NCBI GenBank assembly: GCA_029553585.1
Contig: JAKPKS010000067.1
Location: forward strand, 1 to 41,905
Direction of reading: 5' to 3'
DNA from: Candidatus Atribacteria bacterium
GTDB lineage: Bacteria > Atribacterota > Phoenicimicrobiia > Phoenicimicrobiales > Stramentimicrobiaceae
Length of the DNA: 41,905 nt
This document shows, one piece after another, positions 24,215-31,818 of the stretch. The position numbers and the translations under genes are program-made. Position 1 is the stretch's first letter; the number at the start of each line of letters is the position of its first letter. The notes beneath the pieces were generated by a model. That model saw only the letters and a program-made list of their open reading frames with translations. It was not told the origin of the DNA and did no database searches.

Positions 24215-25735
24215 TTAAATATTTTTGGGCATATTCCTGAGATAGCCTTCTATTCCCTGACTGATGGCCTGTGCAACTTTTTCTCTAAACTCAGGGGTTT
24301 TTAATAATCTTTCCTCGTTAGGATTAGAGATAAAACCTACCTCAATTAAGACCGCCGCCATATTGACTCCCTTCAGGACCAGAAAAGGGGCCTGTTTTAC
24401 CCCTCGGTTGCTTAACCCGGTTTGCTGTACCAATTTCTTCTGTACTATATCGGCAAGATCCAAGCTAAACCCAATACTGGCACTCTCTTCTAAATCTGCT
24501 ATGATCTGATTAAGAACATTGTCTTCGTAATGATAAAATTGACTTGCTTTATTCTCCCTGTCAGCAACATCCTTTGCTGAAGCGCCAATATAACGAGAAT
24601 TTAGGACATAAGTCTCTATACCTATGGCAGTGGAGGAACTTTTTTGCAAAACTGCATTGGTATGAATACTTACAAAAACCGTTGCTTCCTTCTGCATAGC
24701 CATGCGTGGCCTGTTTTCCAGTGTTACATCTGTATCCTTTTCCCTGGTCAGATAAACAGTGATTCCTTTTTCCTGCAATATTTTCCTTAATTTTAAAGCA
24801 ATATCCAGAACCACATCTTTCTCTTTTAATCCACCTGGTCCGATTGCTCCCGGTTGAGAGCCGCCATGCCCTGGATCTATTACTACAATATTTTTTTTCT
24901 CATCCCTTTTTTCCTCAGTTTGGGTAGCGGTTTCCTGTGGAGTAATAGTCTGAACAACTGCATCTATCGGTTTCTGTGGAGTAAATATATCAACCACAAT
25001 GCGATTTGGTTCAGACAAATCGAAGACTTGAGATTCATACTTACCCTTAAGGTCAGAAACTACGCGAACAGTGTCTGGGGTAAACTGACCACTCCTGACT
25101 TTACTTACCAGTAAATCATTGACCTCAACCTCCTGTTGCCCTGCATTCAATTGGCTGAGAGAGGCTTTTATATCAACTACCACCCGGTCAGGATTACTGA
25201 GGATAAGGACCTCGTATGAGCTTTTTTCAGACATATCTATTACAATACGGGTCTTATCGGTATGGGAATAACTCCTGATAGATGTTATATATGGGTTATG
25301 GCTGGTAATACTTATTTCCTGAGTAGTCTTGTTCCACTCAGATTCTACCTCAGTCAATAATTGCACAACTTCCAGAGGAATCATTACCCTGTCTTCCATT
25401 ATAGTTGGGGCATCCTGTAAAGGTACTTTTTTACCATTTATTTCTGCTTCGGGCACATCTATTACCAGGCTAACCTTTTTTTGACCTAAATTAAGGTTTA
25501 ACAATTTTAAAGCAGGGAACCAGGTAATTCTGCCACCTAATGATTCTATTATATCTCTTGCCGGTAAATATATACGGCCATTTACCACCACAGGTGAAAC
25601 ATTAGTTTTTAAAATGGTATCATTTAATTTCAGTTTAATATCGTCCTGCTGTGCAAAACAATATTGAGAAGTTAAAAAAAATAGTAAAGAAAGGAATAAA
25701 ATTATAAAGATTATATTAAGTCTTTTATTTCTCAA
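24215..25735 (-). CDS. N-acetylmuramoyl-L-alanine amidase with copper-amine-oxidase-like and AMIN domains
   Basis: An exported peptidoglycan amidase of 506 residues. It has a signal peptide (hydrophobic residues 8-25, ending near CFAQ) and a copper-amine-oxidase-like N-terminal domain with two beta units (VVVNGRIYLPARDIIESLGG and IMEDRVMIPLEVVQLL). An AMIN domain follows (ITSIRSYSHTDKTRIVIDMS), then an Amidase_3 domain with zinc ligands in VIDPGHGGSQPGAIG, LKEKDVVLDIALK, SIHTNA and the catalytic Glu in LIEVGFISN. The start is TTG at 25735, overlapping the previous stop as TTGA, with AGGAGG upstream. AMIN domains localise AmiC-type enzymes, and FtsEX-EnvC complexes activate them; both partners are encoded at 33-36 kb. 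Confidence 0.93.
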   Translation of the reverse strand: MRNKRLNIIFIILFLSLLFFLTSQYCFAQQDDIKLKLNDTILKTNVSPVVVNGRIYLPARDIIESLGGRITWFPALKLLNLNLGQKKVSLVIDVPEAEINGKKVPLQDAPTIMEDRVMIPLEVVQLLTEVESEWNKTTQEISITSHNPYITSIRSYSHTDKTRIVIDMSEKSSYEVLILSNPDRVVVDIKASLSQLNAGQQEVEVNDLLVSKVRSGQFTPDTVRVVSDLKGKYESQVFDLSEPNRIVVDIFTPQKPIDAVVQTITPQETATQTEEKRDEKKNIVVIDPGHGGSQPGAIGPGGLKEKDVVLDIALKLRKILQEKGITVYLTREKDTDVTLENRPRMAMQKEATVFVSIHTNAVLQKSSSTAIGIETYVLNSRYIGASAKDVADRENKASQFYHYEDNVLNQIIADLEESASIGFSLDLADIVQKKLVQQTGLSNRGVKQAPFLVLKGVNMAAVLIEVGFISNPNEERLLKTPEFREKVAQAISQGIEGYLRNMPKNI

Positions 25736-26775
25736 GCTGCCTTATCCTCCTGGCTTAAATATCTATAAATTATTACTTTAAGGGCTGCAGCGATTGGCAC
25801 TGCGAATAACACACCTAAAAAGCCCAAAAGGTCTCCAAAAATTAATACTGAAAAAATAATAGTCAGGGGATGTAATCCCATTTCTTTACCCAGTATCCTG
25901 GGGTTTAGCCAGATTGCTTCTATCTGGTTTACGCCAATAAATAAGATGGTTACCAGGAGATAGACAGTCCATGGTTTTCCAATAACAAAGAATAAAGATA
26001 AAGCCCAGCCAACTACAGGTCCCAGATAAGGAATAAAGTTTAATATACCGGAGACAATACCAATAATAAAAAAGAACGGTATTTTTAACAGGAAAAGCCC
26101 AATGGCGATCATTGCTCCCACAATAAAACAGACCACCAGCCGTCCCCGTATGAAATTGCTCAGTATTCTATCAATTTCCCGCACAATTTCACGAAAATCT
26201 TCTCTGTTTGCCGGTGATACAAATATGAGCAGGTTATCTTTAAACAGGTCTATATCTATCAAAAGATAATAAAGAATAAGAGGGATAATGATAATACCCA
26301 ATCCAAGTCTGGTAAAAAAAGTAGACAGAGTAAATATTGCTGTTCCTGAAAATGTTAAGAGCCCCTTTTGTATTTCTGAAAAAATGTTATTTACAAATGC
26401 TTCCAGATTACCAGAATCAACAATCCTGTCAAAAATATATTCAAAAGAGAGTAACATATTTTGAAAACCTGATAAGAGGTTAGGGATCTCTCTATAAAGC
26501 TGATTTAATTCATTGATGGTATTAGGAATGATAAAAAATATAAGAAAAATGGTAAAAGTAATAATTATGGAGAAAACTATCAGTACCGATAAAGTTTTTT
26601 TTACCTTTTTTTTAATTAAATAATTATGTAAAGGGCTAAAAAAATAAGCTAAGAAGAGCGCTAAACTAAAGTATATTAAGATCCAGTTTAGTTTATTTAC
26701 CACAAAACAAAATATTAGTAAACCAACACCCAATTGTAATAAAAATTTGCTCTGTTTATCTAAAGTTAAGTTCAA
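25732..26775 (-). CDS. AI-2E family transporter/permease
   Basis: A 347-residue polytopic membrane protein of the AI-2E exporter family (PerM/YtvI/TqsA class). It has paired N-terminal membrane helices, an amphipathic central segment and a C-terminal block with the family pattern LNFIPYLGPVVGWA, then NQIEAIWLNPRILGKEMGLHPLTIIFSVLIFGDLLGFLGVLFAVP. Members export varied small molecules or ions; the substrate here is unknown. The start is TTG at 26775 with an AGGAT-type ribosome binding site. It is first in the run leading to recN and ends in a TTGA overlap with the amidase gene. Confidence 0.9.
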   Translation of the reverse strand: MNLTLDKQSKFLLQLGVGLLIFCFVVNKLNWILIYFSLALFLAYFFSPLHNYLIKKKVKKTLSVLIVFSIIITFTIFLIFFIIPNTINELNQLYREIPNLLSGFQNMLLSFEYIFDRIVDSGNLEAFVNNIFSEIQKGLLTFSGTAIFTLSTFFTRLGLGIIIIPLILYYLLIDIDLFKDNLLIFVSPANREDFREIVREIDRILSNFIRGRLVVCFIVGAMIAIGLFLLKIPFFFIIGIVSGILNFIPYLGPVVGWALSLFFVIGKPWTVYLLVTILFIGVNQIEAIWLNPRILGKEMGLHPLTIIFSVLIFGDLLGFLGVLFAVPIAAALKVIIYRYLSQEDKAA

Positions 26776-26995
26776 TATTCCAACATCCTATTTCTAAATT
26801 AGTCTGAGCAAAAAAATTGGTAATATATTAAATTAATATTCAATATTACTTATTATATAACAAATAACAATTGAATAATCAATCATACTCAGTTATTTTA
26901 AATAATTTTCTAGTAATCCACTATCTCTCTTTTATTATAATAGAAAAATAGCAAGAAATGGGAAACAGCTTGGTGGGTTTTCAAAGTTAAAGAAA

Positions 26996-27018
26996 AACCC
27001 GAATTGTTAATTCGGGTT
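26996..27018 (-). terminator. Rho-independent terminator of ssrA
   Basis: A perfect 10-bp stem with a 3-nt loop (26996-27005 with 27009-27018, AACCCGAATT/AATTCGGGTT) is followed on the minus strand by TTTTTC. It starts 8 bp past the tmRNA CCA end. The 220 bp from here to the AI-2E start (26776-26995) holds no gene I can support; a TATAAT-like element near 26860 lacks a good -35. Confidence 0.92.
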
Positions 27019-27025
27019 ATCTAAA

Positions 27026-27379
27026 TGGTGGAGGCGGCGAGAATTGAACTCGCGTCCAGAGAATCGTTGATAAAAAATACTACGAACATAGTCTATGCTT
27101 TGTTTTTCACATAGTTTAACTCCCATAGACCGGATTTAAACATGTTAGTTCCTAAAATTCTCCATCTCAAGCGGAACTTTTGAGATGGATAGCCTGTTAT
27201 ATATTACACCTTTAAAAAACTCACAGGCATAGTTCTTTAAAGACGAGCAGCTTAAATTAAGCTGCTAAAGCCAATTCGTAATCGTTGGCAGTTATTGTCT
27301 TTCCCAGAGTTTTACGAGGACCAGGAACCTCGGCTCGCATTTCTTACCTCTGTTTTCCCTGTCGATACCTATCGCCCCC
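27026..27379 (-). ncRNA. ssrA: Transfer-messenger RNA (tmRNA)
   Basis: tmRNA rescues ribosomes stalled on non-stop mRNAs. The minus-strand sequence pairs a 5' GGGGGCG with a 3' CGCCUCC to make the 7-bp acceptor stem, followed by A and an encoded CCA (27026-27028). The T-arm is GCGAG-TTCAATT-CTCGC. The internal reading frame at 27289-27257 encodes the tag ANDYELALAA, starting at resume codon GCC and ending in TAA, followed by the helix-5 hairpin AGCTTAATTTAAGCT. Length is 354 nt, one-piece type. Its first 11 nt overlap the 3' end of smpB, so the mature RNA begins inside the smpB coding sequence. Confidence 0.96.
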
Positions 27380-27848
27380 AAATTTTATTTTTCAGCTCTC
27401 TCTCTGCTTCCCTGGTAATCGCCTTTTCAGTTAAATCTCTCCTTTTATCATAAAGTTTTTTCCCTTTGGCTAATGCGATTTCAAGTTTGGCATAACCATT
27501 TTTAAAGTATAATTTCAAAGGTACCACAGTTACTCCTTTGGTATTTATATTGTCTCTTATTCTACTCAATTCTTTTTTGTTAAGCAGGAGTTTTCTGTCT
27601 CTCTTTGGTTCTAAGTTATATCTATTGCCAAATTGGTATGGCGCAATATGCATATCGATTATATATAAATCGTTACCTTTAAACTGCGCATAACTTTCCT
27701 TGATACTAATCTGGCTATTTCTAATTGATTTTACTTCTGTTCCTTTTAAAACAAGACCAGCTTCATAAGTCTCCAGGATATGATAATCATGCCTTGCCTT
27801 ACGATTTACAGTAATGACCTTATAATTTCCCTGGTCTTTTGCTGTCAT
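27369..27848 (-). CDS. smpB: SsrA-binding protein SmpB
   Basis: SmpB binds the tRNA-like domain of tmRNA and its C-terminal tail fills the empty mRNA channel of a stalled ribosome. The 159-residue protein has the conserved opening NRKARHDYHILETYEAGLVLKGTEVKSIR, YAQF, and the tail with YDKRRDLTEKAITREAERELKNKIW. The tail residues needed for decoding, including a terminal Trp, are present. AAGGT precedes the ATG at 27848. The final codons (TGG GGG CGA TAG) lie within the tmRNA 5' acceptor strand. Cleavage at the tmRNA 5' end by RNase P would therefore leave an smpB message without its stop codon. Confidence 0.96.
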   Translation of the reverse strand: MTAKDQGNYKVITVNRKARHDYHILETYEAGLVLKGTEVKSIRNSQISIKESYAQFKGNDLYIIDMHIAPYQFGNRYNLEPKRDRKLLLNKKELSRIRDNINTKGVTVVPLKLYFKNGYAKLEIALAKGKKLYDKRRDLTEKAITREAERELKNKIWGR

Positions 27849-27874
27849 ATTAATACCTTTTTTTAGCTAACATA

Positions 27875-27883
27875 ATTATACCA
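27875..27883 (-). promoter_or_regulatory. Extended -10 promoter of smpB
   Basis: The minus strand shows TGG-TATAAT, the TGnTATAAT extended -10 consensus, 27 bp upstream of the smpB ATG. No convincing -35 is present, which is acceptable for extended -10 promoters. It would give a very short 5' leader and could drive both smpB and ssrA. Confidence 0.6.
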
Positions 27884-27905
27884 TATTTTAATTATTTTTA
27901 CTATT

Positions 27906-27933
27906 GGCGGCATGCCACCCATACCTTCAGGTA
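27906..27933. repeat. Two adjacent short GC-rich hairpins in the sua5-smpB spacer
   Basis: GGCGG/CCACC (27906-27910 with 27915-27919, one G-T pair) and TACCT/AGGTA (27922-27926 with 27929-27933) sit side by side in an otherwise AT-rich spacer downstream of sua5. Neither is followed by a T-tract on the minus strand. They may be a remnant of a dispersed palindromic repeat or a weak terminator. Without other copies in the window I cannot say which. Confidence 0.35.
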
Positions 27934-27960
27934 GATAAAGCCCTTATAGTACAGAAATAG

Positions 27961-28998
27961 TTAGCGGGAGGCTCTGCGTAGGCGGTCCATAATTGCCCTA
28001 CCCAAACCTTTATTGGCAAAATTTTCTGAAATTATAATATCACATTTTTCTTTATCCAGAGTCCTCAAATGAGAGTATAGATTACGAGCACAGGAATCCA
28101 GATCTTCTGCTTCTCCCAACATTTTAACTAAATATTCAGCATATTTTTCAGAATTTTCCTGACATGAAATAATGCCAACTTTAAAGCCTTCATTCCGGTA
28201 AAGGGAGGCTAGTTCCTGTATTTTTTCAGACATTTTCTCCCCCTTTTCTTCAACCAGTATCAATTTAGCCTTAGGGGAATAATGCTTCATTAACATTCCA
28301 GGTGCTCTTTTGATAGCTATATTATTATCTGCAATAACTATATCAGGCACAACCTCTCTTAGATTTTCCAAAGTAGCCCCACCTAATCTCAATATTTTAA
28401 AAGGAAAGGTGGTAACATCTAAAACTGTAGATTCTACACCTATCATTGTTTTACCACTATCCAGGATAATATCTACTCTGCCCTGTAAGTCTGAGATGAC
28501 ATGCTCTGCCTTAGTAGGACTGGTATGGCTAAAAATATTGGCACTGGGGGCAGCAATAGGTCGCTGAGCTTCTTTAATCAATCCCAGAGCTACCTTATGA
28601 TCAGGAATCCGCATAGCTACAGTGTCTAATCCGGAAGTGACTATATCGGGGATTATTTTATTCTTTTTCATAACCATAGTTAAAGGTCCTGGCCAGAACA
28701 ATTTGCCTAATTTCTGCGCAGCAACAGGAAAATCTTCTACCAAAGCGTTTACTTCATTCAAATTATTTATATGCACAATTAAAGGGTCCAGGAAAGGCCT
28801 GTTTTTAGCCTGAAATATCTTTAATACTGCTTCTTTATTTAAAGCATCTGCCCCTAAGCCGTATACTGTTTCGGTAGGGAAAGCCACTAACTTCCCCTCC
28901 CTGATAGCCCTGCCAGCTTCCCGCAAAGGCACCCAATCAATATGAGCAGGATTTATTTTTATTATTTTTGTTTTTATAATTTCTTTATAATCTTCCAT
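27961..28998 (-). CDS. sua5: Threonylcarbamoyl-AMP synthase (Sua5 type)
   Basis: This enzyme makes threonylcarbamoyl-AMP from Thr, bicarbonate and ATP for the t6A37 modification of ANN-decoding tRNAs. The 345-residue protein has the YrdC/TsaC domain (residues about 20-205; PTETVYGLGADA, KNRPFLDPLIVHI, RIPDH, AAPSANIFSHTSPTKAEHV, GVESTVLD). A linker (APGMLMKHYSPKAKLILVE) and a C-terminal Sua5 domain follow, so it is the long Sua5 form rather than short TsaC. The ATG at 28998 lies only about 17 bp past the T-run of a terminator, leaving almost no room for a private promoter. Read-through from the tRNA unit is likely. Confidence 0.95.
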   Translation of the reverse strand: MEDYKEIIKTKIIKINPAHIDWVPLREAGRAIREGKLVAFPTETVYGLGADALNKEAVLKIFQAKNRPFLDPLIVHINNLNEVNALVEDFPVAAQKLGKLFWPGPLTMVMKKNKIIPDIVTSGLDTVAMRIPDHKVALGLIKEAQRPIAAPSANIFSHTSPTKAEHVISDLQGRVDIILDSGKTMIGVESTVLDVTTFPFKILRLGGATLENLREVVPDIVIADNNIAIKRAPGMLMKHYSPKAKLILVEEKGEKMSEKIQELASLYRNEGFKVGIISCQENSEKYAEYLVKMLGEAEDLDSCARNLYSHLRTLDKEKCDIIISENFANKGLGRAIMDRLRRASR

Positions 28999-29021
28999 TT
29001 TTATCTTCTTATGTTAAAAAA

Positions 29022-29038
29022 AGCAGGAATGACCTGCT
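29022..29038 (-). terminator. Terminator after tRNA-Glu, just before sua5
   Basis: A 6-bp stem AGCAGG/CCTGCT (29022-29027 with 29033-29038) with a 5-nt loop is followed on the minus strand by seven T. It is a classical intrinsic terminator for the tRNA-Gln/tRNA-Glu transcript. Because sua5 begins at 28998, partial read-through is the simplest way to express that gene. Confidence 0.8.
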
Positions 29039-29089
29039 CTTTTATTTTTTACTTTAATTTTTATAACTCAGCCAAATCTATTTTTTAAT

Positions 29090-29164
29090 TGGTGGCGCAA
29101 GGGGGAATTGAACCCCCGTTTGCTGATTGAGAGCCAGCTGAATTAACCACTATTCGATTGCGCC
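29090..29164 (-). tRNA. tRNA-Glu (CUC)
   Basis: Cloverleaf on the minus strand: acceptor GGCGCAA/TTGCGCC, discriminator A, encoded CCA (29090-29092), and T-arm with GGGGGTTCAATTCCCCC. The anticodon stem GCTGG/TCAGC closes the loop CTCTCAA, so the anticodon is CTC. The isoacceptor with anticodon TTC is not in this window. It is 14 bp downstream of tRNA-Gln and probably co-transcribed with it. Confidence 0.95.
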
Positions 29165-29178
29165 ACTAACTAAAATAT

Positions 29179-29252
29179 TGGCTGAGGGAGGTGGGGTCGA
29201 ACCACCGCTCCCAGATCCAGAGTCTGGTGTCCTACCACTAGACGATCCCTCA
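29179..29252 (-). tRNA. tRNA-Gln (CUG)
   Basis: Cloverleaf on the minus strand: acceptor TGAGGGA/TCCCTCA, discriminator G, encoded CCA (29179-29181), and T-arm with GGTGGTTCGACCCCACC. The anticodon stem CCAGA/TCTGG closes the loop CTCTGGA, so the anticodon is CTG. The first base pair is U1-A72, the identity element recognised by bacterial GatCAB amidotransferase on misacylated Glu-tRNA-Gln. Together with the adjacent gltX this fits indirect Gln-tRNA formation. Confidence 0.95.
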
Positions 29253-29276
29253 ATTTTTTTCAACCAGCACATTAAT

Positions 29277-29304
29277 ATTTTACAACAATTTTTTTTATGT
29301 TCAA
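29277..29304 (-). promoter_or_regulatory. Sigma-A promoter of the tRNA-Gln/tRNA-Glu unit
   Basis: On the minus strand TTGAAC (29299-29304) and TAAAAT (29277-29282) are separated by 16 bp, placed about 25 bp before tRNA-Gln. Nine of twelve consensus positions match. The tRNAs could also be reached from gltX, whose stop is 47 bp upstream of the -35. Confidence 0.6.
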
Positions 29305-29350
29305 CCTATTAATATAAAAAAAGATATAATTTTAAAATTGATAGTATATT

Positions 29351-30820
29351 TTAATTAACATTTTTTGTAATTGCTCTTTCCAATCGGGCAATATTCTTTT
29401 CCTTACCCAATACTTCCATCAAAGCAAATAAACCTGGCCCCACAGTTTTACCAGAAAGTGCGGCACGGGCAGGATGAATAATTTGTTTACCTTTTACATT
29501 AATTTGAGCTGCAACTTCTCTTACTTTAGATTCAATATTCTCCTGATTCCAGTGGCCTATTTTATTTAGTCCGATGACTAAATGTTCCAAAATATTTTTT
29601 ATACCATCCTGTTTCAATACCAATTCAGCATTCTTATCAATAATAAAATCCTCGGTAAAGAAATAGTCACCATATTCTAAAAACTGTCTAAAATTTTTCA
29701 CTCTGGTTTTCATAAGTGAAACTACGGTTTTCAGCCAATTCTCCTGTTCTTTATTTAAAATAGAATCAATATAGTTGGCATCTCTTAAAAAAGGTAGTAG
29801 CTTTTCCACATATTTTTCATCAGACATTTCTTTCAGATACTCACCATTGAACCAGTTTAATTTTTCCATATCGAAAATAGCCGAGTGACCGGATATTTTT
29901 TCTAAAGTAAAGTACTTTATCAATTCTTGCAGAGTAAAGATTTCCTGGTTAGTTCCTGAAGACCACCCTAAATGAGCAATATAATTAACAACTGCTTCAG
30001 GTAAAAAACCTAACCTCTGATATTCAGTAACAGAGGTTGCTCCATGCCTCTTACTTAACCTGGTATTATCAGGACCCATAATCATAGGGATATGAGCAAA
30101 CTCCGGGACAGGTGCCCCCAAGGCCTGATAAATTACTATCTGTTTTGGAGTATTGGAAATATGGTCATCCCCACGCATGACCAATGATATTTTCATCAAA
30201 ATATCATCGACTGCAGCCGCAAAATTATAGGTTGGTATACCATCAGATTTAATTATGACAAAATCGCTGAGTAATTTACTATCAAATTCCATTCTTCCTT
30301 TAATTAAATCCTGAACAATAATTTTTTTATCAGGCATTTTTAATCTAATCGATGGTTTTCTTCCTTCTTTATCAAATTGTTTTTTTTCAGCCAGAGTCAA
30401 ATTAAGGCATCTGCGATCATAAATCACCACTTTCCCCTTAGCTAATTCATCCTGCCGTCTATTTTTTAATTCTTCCGGGGAACAATAGCAATAATAAGCA
30501 TTTCCACTTTCCAGAAGCTGGTCAACAAAATATTTATAGGAACTTAGTCTCTCTGTTTGAAAGTAAGGCCCATATTCGCCACCTTTTTCAGGACCTTCAT
30601 CCCAATCAAGACCAAGCCATTTCATTCCATCCAGAATAGCCTGTACAGCCTCTTCAGTTGACCTGACCCGGTCAGTATCTTCAATTCTTAGAACAAAGGT
30701 TCCCTGATAATGCCTGGCATATAGCCAGTTAAATAAAGCAGTTCTCGCTCCTCCGATATGAAGGTATCCGGTAGGGCTGGGAGCAAACCTTACGCGAATA
30801 TTTTTGTTTTTAATTTCCAT
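29351..30820 (-). CDS. gltX: Glutamyl-tRNA synthetase
   Basis: This class I synthetase charges tRNA-Glu, and in organisms lacking GlnRS also tRNA-Gln. From the ATG at 30820 the protein has about 489 residues. It has the HIGH-type motif in RFAPSPTGYLHIGGARTALFN, a zinc-binding-like YYCYC segment, the KMSKS-type motif in RLSKRHGATS, and a C-terminal anticodon-binding helical domain. The frame is open to a TTG at 30832, but GGGTGA is correctly placed only for the ATG at 30820. It is last in the envelope operon, just upstream of tRNA-Gln and tRNA-Glu. The protein resembles a single nondiscriminating or Glu-specific enzyme; the sequence alone does not settle which. Confidence 0.96.
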   Translation of the reverse strand: MEIKNKNIRVRFAPSPTGYLHIGGARTALFNWLYARHYQGTFVLRIEDTDRVRSTEEAVQAILDGMKWLGLDWDEGPEKGGEYGPYFQTERLSSYKYFVDQLLESGNAYYCYCSPEELKNRRQDELAKGKVVIYDRRCLNLTLAEKKQFDKEGRKPSIRLKMPDKKIIVQDLIKGRMEFDSKLLSDFVIIKSDGIPTYNFAAAVDDILMKISLVMRGDDHISNTPKQIVIYQALGAPVPEFAHIPMIMGPDNTRLSKRHGATSVTEYQRLGFLPEAVVNYIAHLGWSSGTNQEIFTLQELIKYFTLEKISGHSAIFDMEKLNWFNGEYLKEMSDEKYVEKLLPFLRDANYIDSILNKEQENWLKTVVSLMKTRVKNFRQFLEYGDYFFTEDFIIDKNAELVLKQDGIKNILEHLVIGLNKIGHWNQENIESKVREVAAQINVKGKQIIHPARAALSGKTVGPGLFALMEVLGKEKNIARLERAITKNVN

Positions 30821-30874
30821 TTTTTCACCCAAATCAATACCATGTGTTTATTTAAATGTAATAAATATATTTTT

Positions 30875-31816
30875 CTATTCCAATAATTCTTCTAATTTCA
30901 CTATTTCTATACCTGCGGATTCAAGCAATGATTTTATCTCACTGAGAACAGAAATGGTAGTGCAATAAGGATGCCCGATAGCTATAGCCTGCCCATTTTG
31001 CAAAGCAAATTCTTTTAAAGCCATTACCTGGTTATAAATATAACTAATATTTTGCTCATTATCTAAAAAGATATTACGCTTAGCAGTTCTTATTCCCATT
31101 TCCTTACTTAATTTATAACCGATTGAATTCGGGCTGGTCATGCTATCGACAAAAAATAAATTTCTTTTTTTTAACTCCTTTAAAACAATATCCATAACGT
31201 ATTTATTTTCAGTCGCTTTGGAACCCATATGGTTATTAACACCATCAATATCAGGTAAATCTTCTAAATTCGCTATAATTTTCATCCTTATTTCCTGCTC
31301 ATTCATAGTGGTAAAAATAGCACCTTTGCCAGGATTCACATTGGCATCAAGGGGTTCCATAGGCAAATGTAATAAGACATTTAGACCTTTTTTTCGCCCC
31401 AATTCTGCCACCAATCTGGAATGAGGCAGAAAGGGTAATACAGAGATTGTCACTGGAAAATTAAAGTTCGTTATTTGTTCAAATATCTCTCTTTGGTAGC
31501 CCATATCATCGATTATAATCGCTACTTTTGCTTTTTTTTCTTCTATTTTTCTTTCCTTGACAAGTTCATGAAATAGCTTTTGTGATTGTTCATTTTTTTG
31601 CCTGATAAGATCATATAAAAATATAATCCGTTTTTCCCCGCCGGGCTGCTCCTGCCCTGATATTCCTGATAATGTTAAAGTATTTTCATTATTAAAGAAA
31701 TGATTTTTAGTATTATGTGCGTTGTATTTGTTTAAGTATGAAAATATTCCTATGAGCAGCACTAATATTATGGATAACAAAAAAGAATAAAGATAATTCC
31801 AAAAACTTTTTTTCAT
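30875..31816 (-). CDS. Divergent polysaccharide deacetylase family protein
   Basis: A 313-residue membrane-anchored protein with one N-terminal hydrophobic helix (residues about 9-28) and a charged linker. The divergent polysaccharide deacetylase (YibQ/DUF610) domain follows, starting at VAIIIDDMGYQREIFEQI. The catalytic barrel motifs are visible as IIDDMG, LLHLPMEP, NHMGSKAT, FVDSMT and IAIGHPY. YibQ proteins often lie beside EnvC-like peptidases and CtpA in Gram-negative bacteria, exactly as here. The substrate is unproven but probably an envelope polysaccharide. The ATG is 2 bp after the ctpA stop, so the two are co-translated. Confidence 0.88.
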   Translation of the reverse strand: MKKSFWNYLYSFLLSIILVLLIGIFSYLNKYNAHNTKNHFFNNENTLTLSGISGQEQPGGEKRIIFLYDLIRQKNEQSQKLFHELVKERKIEEKKAKVAIIIDDMGYQREIFEQITNFNFPVTISVLPFLPHSRLVAELGRKKGLNVLLHLPMEPLDANVNPGKGAIFTTMNEQEIRMKIIANLEDLPDIDGVNNHMGSKATENKYVMDIVLKELKKRNLFFVDSMTSPNSIGYKLSKEMGIRTAKRNIFLDNEQNISYIYNQVMALKEFALQNGQAIAIGHPYCTTISVLSEIKSLLESAGIEIVKLEELLE

Positions 31817-31818
31817 TC

